From: Streptomyces flaveolus
GTDB taxonomy: Bacteria; Actinomycetota; Actinomycetes; Streptomycetales; Streptomycetaceae
DNA: 64,000 nt
Assembly: GCF_014648815.1 (NCBI RefSeq)
Contig: NZ_BMRV01000001.1
Location: 372,001-436,000, forward strand
Reading direction: 5' to 3'
A program made the position numbers and the translations under genes. Each line of letters begins with the position of its first letter. Position 1 is the first letter of the stretch. The notes under the pieces are model-generated. The model did not search any database. It was not told where the DNA came from and saw nothing but the letters and a program-made list of their open reading frames with translations. Below, one piece after another: positions 51,835-59,837 of this stretch.

Positions 51835-53195
51835 GCACCTCCTACGCGACCGCCCCCGGGCGGGTGCCGGGTCTGGGTCACGCCCTGGCGCTGATGCGCG
51901 GGCCGCTCGGGTTCCTGACCTCGCTGCGCACCCACGGCGATCTGGTGCGCGTCGATCTCGGCCCCATGCCCTCCCTGTTCGTGACCTCGCCGCCGCTGAT
52001 CCACACCCTGCTCACGGACCGCAAGGACCTGCTGGACAAGGGCCGGTTCTACGACAAGGTCCGGCCGCTGACGGGCAACGGCGTGATCCACGCCTACGGC
52101 GACGAGCACCGCCGCCAGCAGGCCATGATCAAGCCGTCGTTCCACCGGGACGAGATCACCCGCTACGTCGAGGTGATGCGCGAGGTCACGGAGGAGAAGA
52201 CGGCCGGCTGGCGGGCCGGCGCTCGGATCCCGGTGGACAAGGCCATGCGGGACATCACGTTCAACATCCTGGCCCGCACCATGTTCGGCTCGGTCGTCGA
52301 CCGGGCGGCCCACGAGGAACTGGCGGGCATCCTGCCCGTCGTCCTGGAGGCCATCATGTGGCGCACGGTGTCGCCGGGCGACCTGCTGGAGAAGCTGCCG
52401 CTGCCCATGAACCGCCGGTTCGACCGGGCCTTCGCCGATCTCCGCGACGCCATCAGCCGCGTGATGCTGGCCTACCGGCGGGGGGCGGCCGAGCCCGGCC
52501 GGGCCGGCATGCTCGCCATGCTGCTGGCGGCCCGGGACGAGGAGACCGGGAAGGGGATGACCGACGAGGAGCTCTGCAACCAGATCGTGTCGGTCACCAT
52601 GGCCGGGTCGGAGACCGCCGCCACCGCCATGGCCTGGCTGTTCTACGAACTCGCCCGCCACCCGGAGATCGAGGAGCGGGTGCGCGCGGAGACCGAGGAG
52701 GTCGTCGGCGACCGTGACTTCACGATGGCCGACGTCGGCAACCTGCCCTACAGCCGGCGGGTGCTGCAGGAGCTGATGCGGGTGCGGCAGCCGATCCTGG
52801 TCATCTCGCGGCGGGCCGTGCGGGACTTCCCCCTCGGCAGCGGGCACGTCAGGGCCGGCACCGAGCTGTTCTACAGCCCGTACGCCGTGCACCGGGACCC
52901 CGAGCTCTTCCCCGACCCGCTGCGCTTCGACCCGGACCGCTGGCTGGAACGGCCGGCCGCCGGTCTGCCGAAGGGCGCGTACACGCCGTTCGGGGCGGGT
53001 CCGCGGCACTGCATCGGCGAGCAGTTCGCCTGGGCGATGATGCACGTGGTCCTGGGCATGATCGTCCGGCGCTGGCGGCTGACGCTCCCCGACGGGGTCG
53101 CCGTCAGGGAGATGCCGTGGGCGACGGTCAACCCCGATCACATGCCGATGACGGCGAGCGCGGTCCGGCCCCGGAAGCCGGTGGCGTGCCCGTGA
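51831..53195 (+). CDS. Cytochrome P450 number 3 of the terpenoid cluster
   Basis: 454 residues from a GTG in GTGA overlap with the cyclase. I-helix: VTMAGSETAATAMAWLFYEL, with Ala replacing the second Thr of the usual GxETT; ExxR: LQELMRVRQPIL; heme: TPFGAGPRHCIGEQFAWAMM. Closest by wording to P450 number 2 in this cluster, so a duplication origin is possible. The alanine may affect proton delivery or merely mirror variants known in other terpene P450s. Confidence 0.93.
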   Translation: MSTSYATAPGRVPGLGHALALMRGPLGFLTSLRTHGDLVRVDLGPMPSLFVTSPPLIHTLLTDRKDLLDKGRFYDKVRPLTGNGVIHAYGDEHRRQQAMIKPSFHRDEITRYVEVMREVTEEKTAGWRAGARIPVDKAMRDITFNILARTMFGSVVDRAAHEELAGILPVVLEAIMWRTVSPGDLLEKLPLPMNRRFDRAFADLRDAISRVMLAYRRGAAEPGRAGMLAMLLAARDEETGKGMTDEELCNQIVSVTMAGSETAATAMAWLFYELARHPEIEERVRAETEEVVGDRDFTMADVGNLPYSRRVLQELMRVRQPILVISRRAVRDFPLGSGHVRAGTELFYSPYAVHRDPELFPDPLRFDPDRWLERPAAGLPKGAYTPFGAGPRHCIGEQFAWAMMHVVLGMIVRRWRLTLPDGVAVREMPWATVNPDHMPMTASAVRPRKPVACP

Positions 53196-53425
53196 GCCTG
53201 CGCATCACGGTGGACACCGAGCGCTGCTGCGGCTCGGGCATGTGCGCGCTGAGCGCCCCCGACGTGTTCGACCAGCGGGACGGTGACGGTACGGTCGTAT
53301 TGATGACGCAATTCGCGCCACCTGGCCGAGAGCTTTCGGTCAGGACCGCCTCGGAGAACTGTCCGTGCGGCGCCATTTCCGTGTCCGGCACGGTAAAGAC
53401 CGGGTACGGAGACGGGAAAGACTGA
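53192..53425 (+). CDS. 3Fe-4S ferredoxin of the terpenoid cluster
   Basis: 77 residues from a GTG in GTGA overlap with P450 number 3. Cluster ligands: C12-x5-C18 in RCCGSGMCALSAPDVFD, then CP in ENCPCGAISV. Single 3Fe-4S ferredoxins of this kind reduce actinobacterial P450s. No ferredoxin reductase is in the cluster, so a housekeeping reductase is expected to feed it. Confidence 0.93.
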   Translation: MSLRITVDTERCCGSGMCALSAPDVFDQRDGDGTVVLMTQFAPPGRELSVRTASENCPCGAISVSGTVKTGYGDGKD

Positions 53426-53617
53426 CGGAAGATCCCCTCGTGAGCGCTGCGGAAACCGGGCCGGTCGTCGGAACTCTCTTGTGGGGGCACCGGCGTTCGA
53501 TTAGCCTGCCCGTGGCTATGGGGGCGCCGCACACTTGGTTCAAATTTCGACGAAAGGTTTCTTTGCGCCTCCCGCAGACGCTACTGAAGAGTAACGATAA
53601 CGGGGTAGGGGAGCGCA

Positions 53618-54331
53618 TTGCCGGTCGGCCTCACGCACAACGCGTCGTTCGATTCTCTAGCTGACACCGTGCGGGTGGTCGTCTGCGACCACCACCCGCA
53701 CGCCAGATTCGGTGTACGGACGCTGCTCTCCCAGGACGCCGGCATCTCCGTGCTCGCCGAGGCGGCGGACGAACGGCAGGCGGTGAAGCGGGTCGTGGAG
53801 CACCGGCCCGACGTCGTCCTGCTGGAGGCGGGGCTGGCCGAAGCGGTCCACGAACTGGCCAAGGCGGTGCACCACGCCCCGCTCGTCGTGGTCTACGGCA
53901 TCGAGACGGTGACGCCCGAGCGACTGGCCGACCTGGTCAGGGGCAACGTGTCCGGTGTCGTCCACCGGGACGCGGCCAACGACGAGCTGGTCCACGCGGT
54001 GCACGCGGTCGTGTCGGGCGGCGGTCACGCCTCGCCGGAGCTCACCGGATGCATGCTCCAGGCCATCCGTGCCGGCTACGCGACCCCGGGCGTGGACCAC
54101 CACCTGCGGGACCGGCTCACCGAGCGGGAGAACGTCGTCCTGAACCTGCTGTGCCAGGGTCTGTCCAACAAGGCCATCGCGGCGGCCCTGTCCGTCAGCG
54201 AGAAGACCGTCAAGTTCCACGTCTCCAACGTGCTGGCGAAGTCCGGGGTCAGCACCCGGACCCAGCTGATCGCGGCCCTGGGCTCCTTCTCCGCCCCCTA
54301 CGGCCACCCCCTGCGGCGTCGCAGCGCCTGA
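53618..54331 (+). CDS. Atypical LuxR-family regulator, TTG start
   Basis: 237 residues from a TTG at 53618 with GGGGAG five bases upstream. Pseudo-receiver: VVVCDHHPHARFGV where an Asp-Asp pocket is normal (here Asp-His), and E70 (RPDVVLLEAGLAEAV) in the phospho-acceptor position, so classical phosphorylation is unlikely. HTH: LTERENVVLNLLCQGLSNKA, then IAAALSVSEKTVKFHVSNVL. It stands between the two operons it may control, with an AT-richer upstream stretch. No partner kinase is nearby; activity could depend on amount or a ligand. Confidence 0.88.
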   Translation: MPVGLTHNASFDSLADTVRVVVCDHHPHARFGVRTLLSQDAGISVLAEAADERQAVKRVVEHRPDVVLLEAGLAEAVHELAKAVHHAPLVVVYGIETVTPERLADLVRGNVSGVVHRDAANDELVHAVHAVVSGGGHASPELTGCMLQAIRAGYATPGVDHHLRDRLTERENVVLNLLCQGLSNKAIAAALSVSEKTVKFHVSNVLAKSGVSTRTQLIAALGSFSAPYGHPLRRRSA

Positions 54332-54362
54332 CGTCGGCGGCGTCCCCGCCGTGGCCGGTCGT

Positions 54363-54447
54363 CACCTGGTCCATGGTCCAGGATCAAGGACGACCGGCCT
54401 CGCCGGGAGGCGGGCCGGGGACCTGGTTCTTAGGCCGAAGACACCCC
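54363..54447 (+). promoter_or_regulatory. Candidate control region of the acyltransferase operon
   Basis: CACCTGGTCCATGGTCCAGG at 54363-54382 matches 46838-46857 at 16 of 20 positions. ACCTGG, 11 bases, AAGACACCCC follow at 54421-54447, 58 bases on (56 in the other copy). The acyltransferase ATG lies 117 bases further. Two independent copies of a two-part pattern before the two cluster operons suggest a shared regulator or promoter class. Confidence 0.5.
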
Positions 54448-54563
54448 GTCGGCGTGCGGAAATACTGGTTCCGCGCAGGCGGTGAGAGTTTTTCCTGCTT
54501 CTTTTCGGAAAGGGCCGGCGTGCGCTGTACGGCTCGAATTGACGCGACGGGAATGAGTGCTTG

Positions 54564-55805
54564 ATGTCGAGGCTGCGGTATTTGGATCCCAGCGAGGCGT
54601 ATCACGCATTTGTCGACTGGTCCGGTTCTTATTCCATAGCGATTGACGGCGCCGTCGACACGGACCGGCTGATACGGGCGTTCGAGGCACTGTGCGACGC
54701 CGTCCCGCTGCTGAACGGAAGCCTCGGCCGGGACGAGAAGGGCTACTTCTTCCGGCTCCCGCCCGGACAGCGGCCCGAGACCACCGTCCGGGACGTCGCG
54801 GGGGCCGAGGCGGAGCGGGAATCGGTCTACCTGGCGGAGATGGCACGCCCCCTGGACTCCGGCCGCGGACTGTGCCGGCTCGTCCTGGTGCGCGGCCGGG
54901 ACACCGCGCACGTCATCCTCGTGCTGCACCACAGCATGATCGACGGGCGCGGCGGCGTCACCCTGCTGGAGAAGCTGTGCCGCAACTACACCGCGCTCAC
55001 CGAGGGCCGGACCCCGCCCTACGCCGCCCCCGAGGCCCCCGCCCAGCTGTCCGCCGAGACCCTGCTGAAGACCCGCGGCCCGGCCGGCGTCGACGAGAGC
55101 GCCGTCGACCGGGCGGCACTGCGCGCGGCGCTGGCCGCCGCGCCGTCCCCGCCGGCGCTGCCGGTGGTCCCCGGGCGACTGCGGCTCGACGCGCGCGAGA
55201 CCTCTGCGCTGCGCGCGTCGCTGCGGGCCGACGGGTGCTCGGTGCACGCCTTCGTGGCCGGCGCGGCGACCGTGGCGGTACGGGAGGGGCGGCCCGAGCC
55301 GGGCACGCCCGACCTGGTCTGCGGCTGCCCGGTGGACCTGCGCGGGCGGACCGATCCGCCGGTGACCGTCGAGGAGTCCACCAACTTCGTCAGCGGCGTG
55401 GAGACGTCGGTCCCGGTGCCGCGCGGCGCCGACCCGACCGAGGTCGGCCGCGTGATCAAGGAGCGGCTGGACAAGGCCATCGACAGCGGCGAGGCGGAGC
55501 GCGCCATCCTCCAGGCCGGCCAGTTCGCGGCCGCCGAACCGGTCTCCGTCGACCTGGTCGTGACCAACCTCGGCCCGCTGCCGGAGTTCACGGCACCCGC
55601 GGGCCTGCGCGTGACGGACTTCCGCGGCTACACCACGACCACCATGCACGGCCTGCTGCTGTTCGTCGTGACCTCCTACGGCGGCCGGCTCAGCATCGAG
55701 ATCACCTCCCCCGAGGGACTGCTCTCCGCGCAGGAGCGCACGGCTCTCGCGGACCGTACCGCGGAGTTGCTCCGCGCCCGCACCACGAACCAGGAGCGCG
55801 CATGA
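54564..55805 (+). CDS. Condensation-fold acyltransferase (PapA5/wax-synthase-like)
   Basis: 413 residues from the ATG at 54564. The catalytic HHxxxDG is LHHSMIDGRGG (H122, H123, D127, G128). CPVDLRGRTD replaces the typical DFGWG-like region and a second half with STNFVSGVETSVPVPRG and VTNLGPLPEFTAPAGLRVTD fits the CoA-dependent acyltransferase superfamily. PapA5-type enzymes esterify hydroxyl groups with acyl chains from acyl-CoA or acyl-ACP. In this cluster it is a candidate to acylate an oxidised terpenoid. First ~35 codons are AT-richer than the neighbours. Overlaps P450 number 4 (ATGA). Confidence 0.85.
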   Translation: MSRLRYLDPSEAYHAFVDWSGSYSIAIDGAVDTDRLIRAFEALCDAVPLLNGSLGRDEKGYFFRLPPGQRPETTVRDVAGAEAERESVYLAEMARPLDSGRGLCRLVLVRGRDTAHVILVLHHSMIDGRGGVTLLEKLCRNYTALTEGRTPPYAAPEAPAQLSAETLLKTRGPAGVDESAVDRAALRAALAAAPSPPALPVVPGRLRLDARETSALRASLRADGCSVHAFVAGAATVAVREGRPEPGTPDLVCGCPVDLRGRTDPPVTVEESTNFVSGVETSVPVPRGADPTEVGRVIKERLDKAIDSGEAERAILQAGQFAAAEPVSVDLVVTNLGPLPEFTAPAGLRVTDFRGYTTTTMHGLLLFVVTSYGGRLSIEITSPEGLLSAQERTALADRTAELLRARTTNQERA

Positions 55806-57007
55806 CCCAGCAGGGAGCCAGGGCCCCACGTATCCCGACGGAGCGAGTCCACCCGCTGGACCCCCCGCCGGAGCTGTCCGAGATGCGCTCGCGCTGCCCC
55901 GTGGCCCCGCTGACCTACGCGGACGGCCACGAGGGATGGATCGTCACCCGGCACGAGTTCGCCCGGCAGGTGCTGTCCGACCCGCGGTTCAGCTCCGACC
56001 CGCGCATCCGGCACTCGGCGGTGCACGACGTCCTCGGCGACGGGCAGCCGCCCGAGGAGGACGTGCCGGGCATGTTCGTTGGCATGGACCCCCCGGAGCA
56101 CACCAAGTACCGCCGGCTGCTCACCGGGGAACTGAGCACCCGGCGCATGCGCGAGATGGAACCGAAGATCGCCGCGGTCGCGCACGAGCTGGTCGACCGG
56201 ATGCAGGCGGACGGCGCGACCACCGCCGACCTCGTCACCGGGTTCGCCATGCCGTTGCCGTCCCGGGTCATCTGCGACCTGCTGGGAATCCAGTACGGCG
56301 ACTGGCAGGAAATCCAGCCGGTCTCCGAGAAGATGCTGCGCATCGATTCCTCCGCCGACGAGGTGAAGGAGTGCTACCGCATCATCTTCGAATTCCTCGC
56401 GAACGTCGTCGCGATGAAACGCAAGGAGCCGGCCGACGACCTGCTGAGCGGGCTCGTGCAGTCGGCCGAACTCAGCGACGTGGAATTGACCAGCGTGGCG
56501 TTCCAGCTTTTCACCGCGGGCCACGAGACGACCGCCAACATGTTCTCGCTGGGCACCTACACCCTGCTGACCCACCCGGACCAGCTCGCCGCCCTGCGCG
56601 CCGACGAGGGCCTGATGAGCGGTGCCGTCGAGGAGCTCCTGCGCTACCTGACCGTCATCCAGTTCGGCATCTCGCGCGGCGCCAAGGAGGACGTGGAGCT
56701 CGGCGGAGAGACGGTGCGGGCCGGGCAGACGGTCACCGTGTCGCTGCCCGCCGCCAACCGCGACCCCGACCGTTTCGAGGAGCCGGACCGCTTCGACGTC
56801 AGGCGCGTGCCCTCCGGCAACATCGCCTTCGGCTTCGGCGTGCACCAGTGTGTGGCCCAGCAGCTTGCCCGGGCCGAGCTGCGCATCGGTTTCCAGGTGC
56901 TGCTGGACCGGCTGCCGCACCTGCGCCTGGCGGTGCCGGCCGAGCAGGTGCGGATGCGGGACGGGGCCATCGTGTACGGGTGCCAGGAACTGCCGGTGGC
57001 GTGGTAG
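55802..57007 (+). CDS. Cytochrome P450 number 4 of the terpenoid cluster
   Basis: 401 residues, ATG in ATGA overlap with the acyltransferase. I-helix: LFTAGHETTANMFSLGTYTL; ExxR: VEELLRYLTVIQFGISRGAK; heme: IAFGFGVHQCVAQQLARAEL. CYP105-like: the AxLAR tail after the Cys and ~400-residue length. Coupled translation with the acyltransferase suggests oxidation and acylation are linked steps. Confidence 0.93.
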   Translation: MTQQGARAPRIPTERVHPLDPPPELSEMRSRCPVAPLTYADGHEGWIVTRHEFARQVLSDPRFSSDPRIRHSAVHDVLGDGQPPEEDVPGMFVGMDPPEHTKYRRLLTGELSTRRMREMEPKIAAVAHELVDRMQADGATTADLVTGFAMPLPSRVICDLLGIQYGDWQEIQPVSEKMLRIDSSADEVKECYRIIFEFLANVVAMKRKEPADDLLSGLVQSAELSDVELTSVAFQLFTAGHETTANMFSLGTYTLLTHPDQLAALRADEGLMSGAVEELLRYLTVIQFGISRGAKEDVELGGETVRAGQTVTVSLPAANRDPDRFEEPDRFDVRRVPSGNIAFGFGVHQCVAQQLARAELRIGFQVLLDRLPHLRLAVPAEQVRMRDGAIVYGCQELPVAW

Positions 57008-57041
57008 CCGCCAGGGCGCCGCGCCGGTCCGTACCCGCCGT

Positions 57042-57069
57042 GCGCGGCCCCCGGGGCGGCGGGCCGCGC
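57042..57069. terminator. Hairpin between convergent P450 number 4 and SDR genes
   Basis: GCGCGGCCC (57042-57050) pairs with 57061-57069 around a 10-base GC-rich loop, just past the P450 stop and next to the SDR stop. Confidence 0.55.
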
Positions 57070-57825
57070 TCAGCGGGACGGCAGCCGCAGACCGCCGTCC
57101 AGCCGGATGGTCTCACCGTTGATCATGCGGTTGGCGAGGATGTGGACCACCAGCTCGGCGAACTCCTCCGCTCGGCCCCACCTGCGCGGATGCGGTACGA
57201 CACCGGCCAGCGCGGCCCTCTTGTCGTCGGGCAGGACCTCGGCCGCCGGAGTGTCGAACAGGCCCGGAGCCACCGTGACCACCCGGATCAGGACCCCGCC
57301 GAGATCCCTGGCCAGCGGCAGGGTCATGCCCGCCACCCCGGCCTTGGAGGCGGCGTAGGCGGCCTGTCCGGTCTGACCGTCGAAGGCGGCTATGGAGGCG
57401 GTGTTGACGATGACTCCCCGCTCCCCGTCCACGGGTTCGTTGCGGGCCATCAGCTCGGCGGCCAGGCGCACCACGTTGAAGGTGCCCACCAGGTTCGACT
57501 CGACCACGTCGGCGAACTCCTTGAGCGAGTGCGGGCCCGAGCGGCCCACGACCCGCGCCGCGTGCGCCCGTCCGGCGCAGTTCACCACGGCCCGGAGCAC
57601 CCCGCGCTCGGCCGCGACGCCGACGGCCCGCTCGACGTCGCCCTCCGCGGCCACGTCCCCGGCCACGAAGACGGCCTCGGGACCCAGCCGCCGCACCGCC
57701 TGCTCGCCTCGCTCGCGGGAGCGTCCGAGCAGCACCGGCCGCACGCCGTCGGCGAGCAGCCGCTCGGCGGTCGCGAGACCCAGACCCGAGGTTCCACCGG
57801 TGACAAGAGCGACGGGACGAGGCAT
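57070..57825 (-). CDS. Short-chain dehydrogenase (HSD10-like)
   Basis: 251 residues. NAD(P) site VALVTGGTSGLGLATAERLL, catalytic YAASKAGVAGMTLPLARDLG with NTASIAAFDGQTGQ before it, and C-terminal LFDTPAAEVLPDDKRAALAG plus NGETIRLDGGLRL. The FDTP and ending resemble type-II 3-hydroxyacyl-CoA dehydrogenases (HSD10), which act on 3-hydroxyacyl or steroid substrates. It faces the KASIII gene from a shared 132-base divergent region. In the cluster it may reduce a beta-ketoacyl or a terpenoid ketone. Confidence 0.9.
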   Translation of the reverse strand: MPRPVALVTGGTSGLGLATAERLLADGVRPVLLGRSRERGEQAVRRLGPEAVFVAGDVAAEGDVERAVGVAAERGVLRAVVNCAGRAHAARVVGRSGPHSLKEFADVVESNLVGTFNVVRLAAELMARNEPVDGERGVIVNTASIAAFDGQTGQAAYAASKAGVAGMTLPLARDLGGVLIRVVTVAPGLFDTPAAEVLPDDKRAALAGVVPHPRRWGRAEEFAELVVHILANRMINGETIRLDGGLRLPSR

Positions 57826-57957
57826 GGCAGGCCTTTCCTCGGAAGAAAGCGGAAACCGCGGTAGCGGCGATTCCATAGTGGTCGAGCGGCCCGAATACGG
57901 CAAGCATTTCTTGGGATTGCCCACGATATCGCAAATGACGTAAGGAGTGTGCGGACG
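57826..57957. promoter_or_regulatory. Divergent promoter region between SDR and KASIII genes
   Basis: 132 bases, AT-richer than its surroundings. Short palindromes include GCGGTAGC-like and CGATATCG (about 57925). AGGAG at 57943-57947 is the KASIII ribosome site. The CACCTGG/AAGACACCCC pattern of the other operons is not present here, so these two genes may be controlled differently. Confidence 0.5.
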
Positions 57958-58992
57958 GTGCGAAATTCGTCTCCGATGCCCGTGGGAATTCGGTCGATAG
58001 GACGTTACGTCCCCGACCTGGAAGTGTCGAACGCGGATGTCGTCGCCCGCTTCGACACCAGCGACGAATGGATCCGGGAAAAGCTGGGAATTCACACGCG
58101 CCGGGTGGCCCGGCCCGGCCAGCTGACCTCCGACCTGGCGGTCGAGGCACTCCGGGACGCCTGCACGCGCGCCGACATCGATCCCGGGACCATCGACCTG
58201 GTCATCTGCTGCACGGGGACACCCGACCACATGCTCCCCGCCATGGCGGCGGCCGTGCTGCGCAAGGCGGGCCTGTACGACATCCGGGGCTTCGACGTGA
58301 ACGCCGGAGGCTGCGCGGGCGGGGTCTTCGCCCTGGACGTGGGCGTGAAGTACATCCGCTCCGGGGACTACCACCGGGTCGCCGTCGTCATCGCCGACAC
58401 GGTCGCCCAGTGCCTGGACCCCGAGGACCGCACGGGACACGCCATCTTCGGGGACGGCGCCGGCTGCTACCTGCTGGAGGCGTGCCGGGAGGGCAGCGGC
58501 ATCGGCCCCACGCTGATGCGCACCAAACCGGAGCTGTACGACGTCGCCTTCACGGAGCGTCAGGACCCGCCCGGCGGCCTGCCCAACCGCTTCAGCGGCC
58601 CCAACTACATGCGCATGGACGGCAGGGGCGTACGCGACTTCGCCCTGGACGTGGTGCCCGACTTCGCGGAGCAGGTGGTCAAGGCGGCCGGCACCACGCT
58701 GGACGACGTCGACCTCATCGTCACCCACCAGGCCAACCCGACGCTGCTGCGCAGGGTGGTCCGCGAGCTGGGCCAGCCGGAGTCGAAGGCCGTCGTGGTG
58801 GCGGACCGTTTCGGCAACACCAGTGGGTCCAGCGTGATCCTGGCCCTCGTGGACGCCGTGGACGGCGGCCGGCTGCGGCCGGGCGACGACGTCCTCCTGG
58901 TGTCGTTCGGCTCGGGCATGAGCTACGGCGGGACCGTGCTGCGCTGGTGCGCGCCGGAGGACTTCGGCGCCGGTCTGGCGGGGGCGGCATGA
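57958..58992 (+). CDS. 3-oxoacyl-ACP synthase III-family (KASIII/FabH-like) enzyme
   Basis: 344 residues from a GTG at 57958 (AGGAG ten bases upstream; an alternative GTG at 57949 is too close to it). Complete FabH-type triad: Cys119 in NAGGCAGGVFALD, the histidine in THQANPTLLRRV, and the asparagine in FGNTSGSSVILAL. The N-terminal IRSIGRYVPDLEVSNADVVA, and RIDxxxTSDEWI-like segment (TSDEWIREKLGIHTRR), are typical. It could start a short chain from acyl-CoA and malonyl-ACP, or act as an acyltransferase as some cluster-borne KASIII enzymes do. Overlaps the next gene (ATGA). Confidence 0.92.
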   Translation: MRNSSPMPVGIRSIGRYVPDLEVSNADVVARFDTSDEWIREKLGIHTRRVARPGQLTSDLAVEALRDACTRADIDPGTIDLVICCTGTPDHMLPAMAAAVLRKAGLYDIRGFDVNAGGCAGGVFALDVGVKYIRSGDYHRVAVVIADTVAQCLDPEDRTGHAIFGDGAGCYLLEACREGSGIGPTLMRTKPELYDVAFTERQDPPGGLPNRFSGPNYMRMDGRGVRDFALDVVPDFAEQVVKAAGTTLDDVDLIVTHQANPTLLRRVVRELGQPESKAVVVADRFGNTSGSSVILALVDAVDGGRLRPGDDVLLVSFGSGMSYGGTVLRWCAPEDFGAGLAGAA

Positions 58993-59777
58993 CGCATCCC
59001 GAGACGGACGCACCGCACGAGGTCAGCCTCGTCACCGGGGCCTCCCGGGGCATCGGGCGGGCGGTGGCGTGCGCGCTCGCCCGCCGCGGCGGCCACGTGG
59101 TGATCAACTACAAGCGGGACGAGGAGGCGGCGCGGACCGCGCTGGAGGAGGTCGAGAAGGCCGGCGGCGAGGGCAGCGTGTACCGCGCGGACGTGGAGGA
59201 CCCCGAGGCGGTGGCGGAGCTGTTCGACTTCGTCGAGCGCCGGCACGGCCGCCTCGACCACCTGGTGGCCAACGCCGCGGCGGGCCCCGCCAAGAGCGTC
59301 GACCAGGTGGAGCTGCGCCATCTCGCCCGCAGCCACGCCATGAACTCCCAGTCCTTCGTGGTCGCCGCCCAGCACGCCGTCCGCCTGATGGACCGGGGCG
59401 GCCGGATCGTGGCCGTCTCCTCGCTCGCCGCCGGACGCGCCATGCCCGGCTACGCCGCCATCGGGGCGCAGAAGGCGGCCCTGGAGGCGTGGGTGCGCTA
59501 CTTCGCCGCCGAGCTGGCCCCCCGGGGCGTCAACGTGAACGCGGTGACCGGCGGGATGATCCGGACGGACTCCCTGGACCACTACCTCGGCGCCACGGGC
59601 CTGACGGACGGCGACATCGTGCCGCACATCCCCAAGGGCCGGGCCGGCTCACCGCGGGAGGTGGCCGACGCCGTGGACTTCCTGCTGTCGCCCGCCGCCG
59701 AGTACATCACCGGCCAGAACCTGGTGGTCGACGGCGGACTGAGCATCTCCGCGCCCTTCTGCGGTCACCCCGCCTGA
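58989..59777 (+). CDS. FabL-like enoyl-ACP reductase (SDR with Tyr-x6-Lys)
   Basis: 262 residues. NAD(P) site: SLVTGASRGIGRAVACALAR. The catalytic pair is Tyr155 and Lys162 in PGYAAIGAQKAALEAW, spaced as Y-x6-K as in FabL/FabI/InhA rather than the common SDR Y-x3-K. The surroundings (VSSLAAGRAMPGYA, PRGVNVNAVTGGMIRTDSLD, and TGQNLVVDGGLSI) read like FabL (enoyl-ACP reductase III). Start overlaps the KASIII stop, so the pair is coupled; together they look like a short-chain acyl assembly unit. It could instead be a dedicated ketoreductase. Confidence 0.88.
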   Translation: MTHPETDAPHEVSLVTGASRGIGRAVACALARRGGHVVINYKRDEEAARTALEEVEKAGGEGSVYRADVEDPEAVAELFDFVERRHGRLDHLVANAAAGPAKSVDQVELRHLARSHAMNSQSFVVAAQHAVRLMDRGGRIVAVSSLAAGRAMPGYAAIGAQKAALEAWVRYFAAELAPRGVNVNAVTGGMIRTDSLDHYLGATGLTDGDIVPHIPKGRAGSPREVADAVDFLLSPAAEYITGQNLVVDGGLSISAPFCGHPA

Positions 59778-59802
59778 ACCAGGGAGGGGCCGGCCGCCGG
59801 CG

Positions 59803-59830
59803 CGTCCGGGCCGGCGAGCCGGCCCGGACG
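59803..59830. terminator. Hairpin between the cluster and nadA
   Basis: CGTCCGGGCCGGC (59803-59815) pairs with 59818-59830, a near-continuous 13-bp stem; the 2-base loop means the innermost pairs open. It lies between the convergent FabL-like gene and nadA, marking the right boundary of the cluster. Confidence 0.75.
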
Positions 59831-59837
59831 GCGGAGG

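Noticed and set aside
47021..59777. TTA (bldA-dependent) leucine codons in the cluster
   Set aside because: The TTA triplets I noticed fall in gaps or out of frame, for example in the KASIII start region. Not checked by program.
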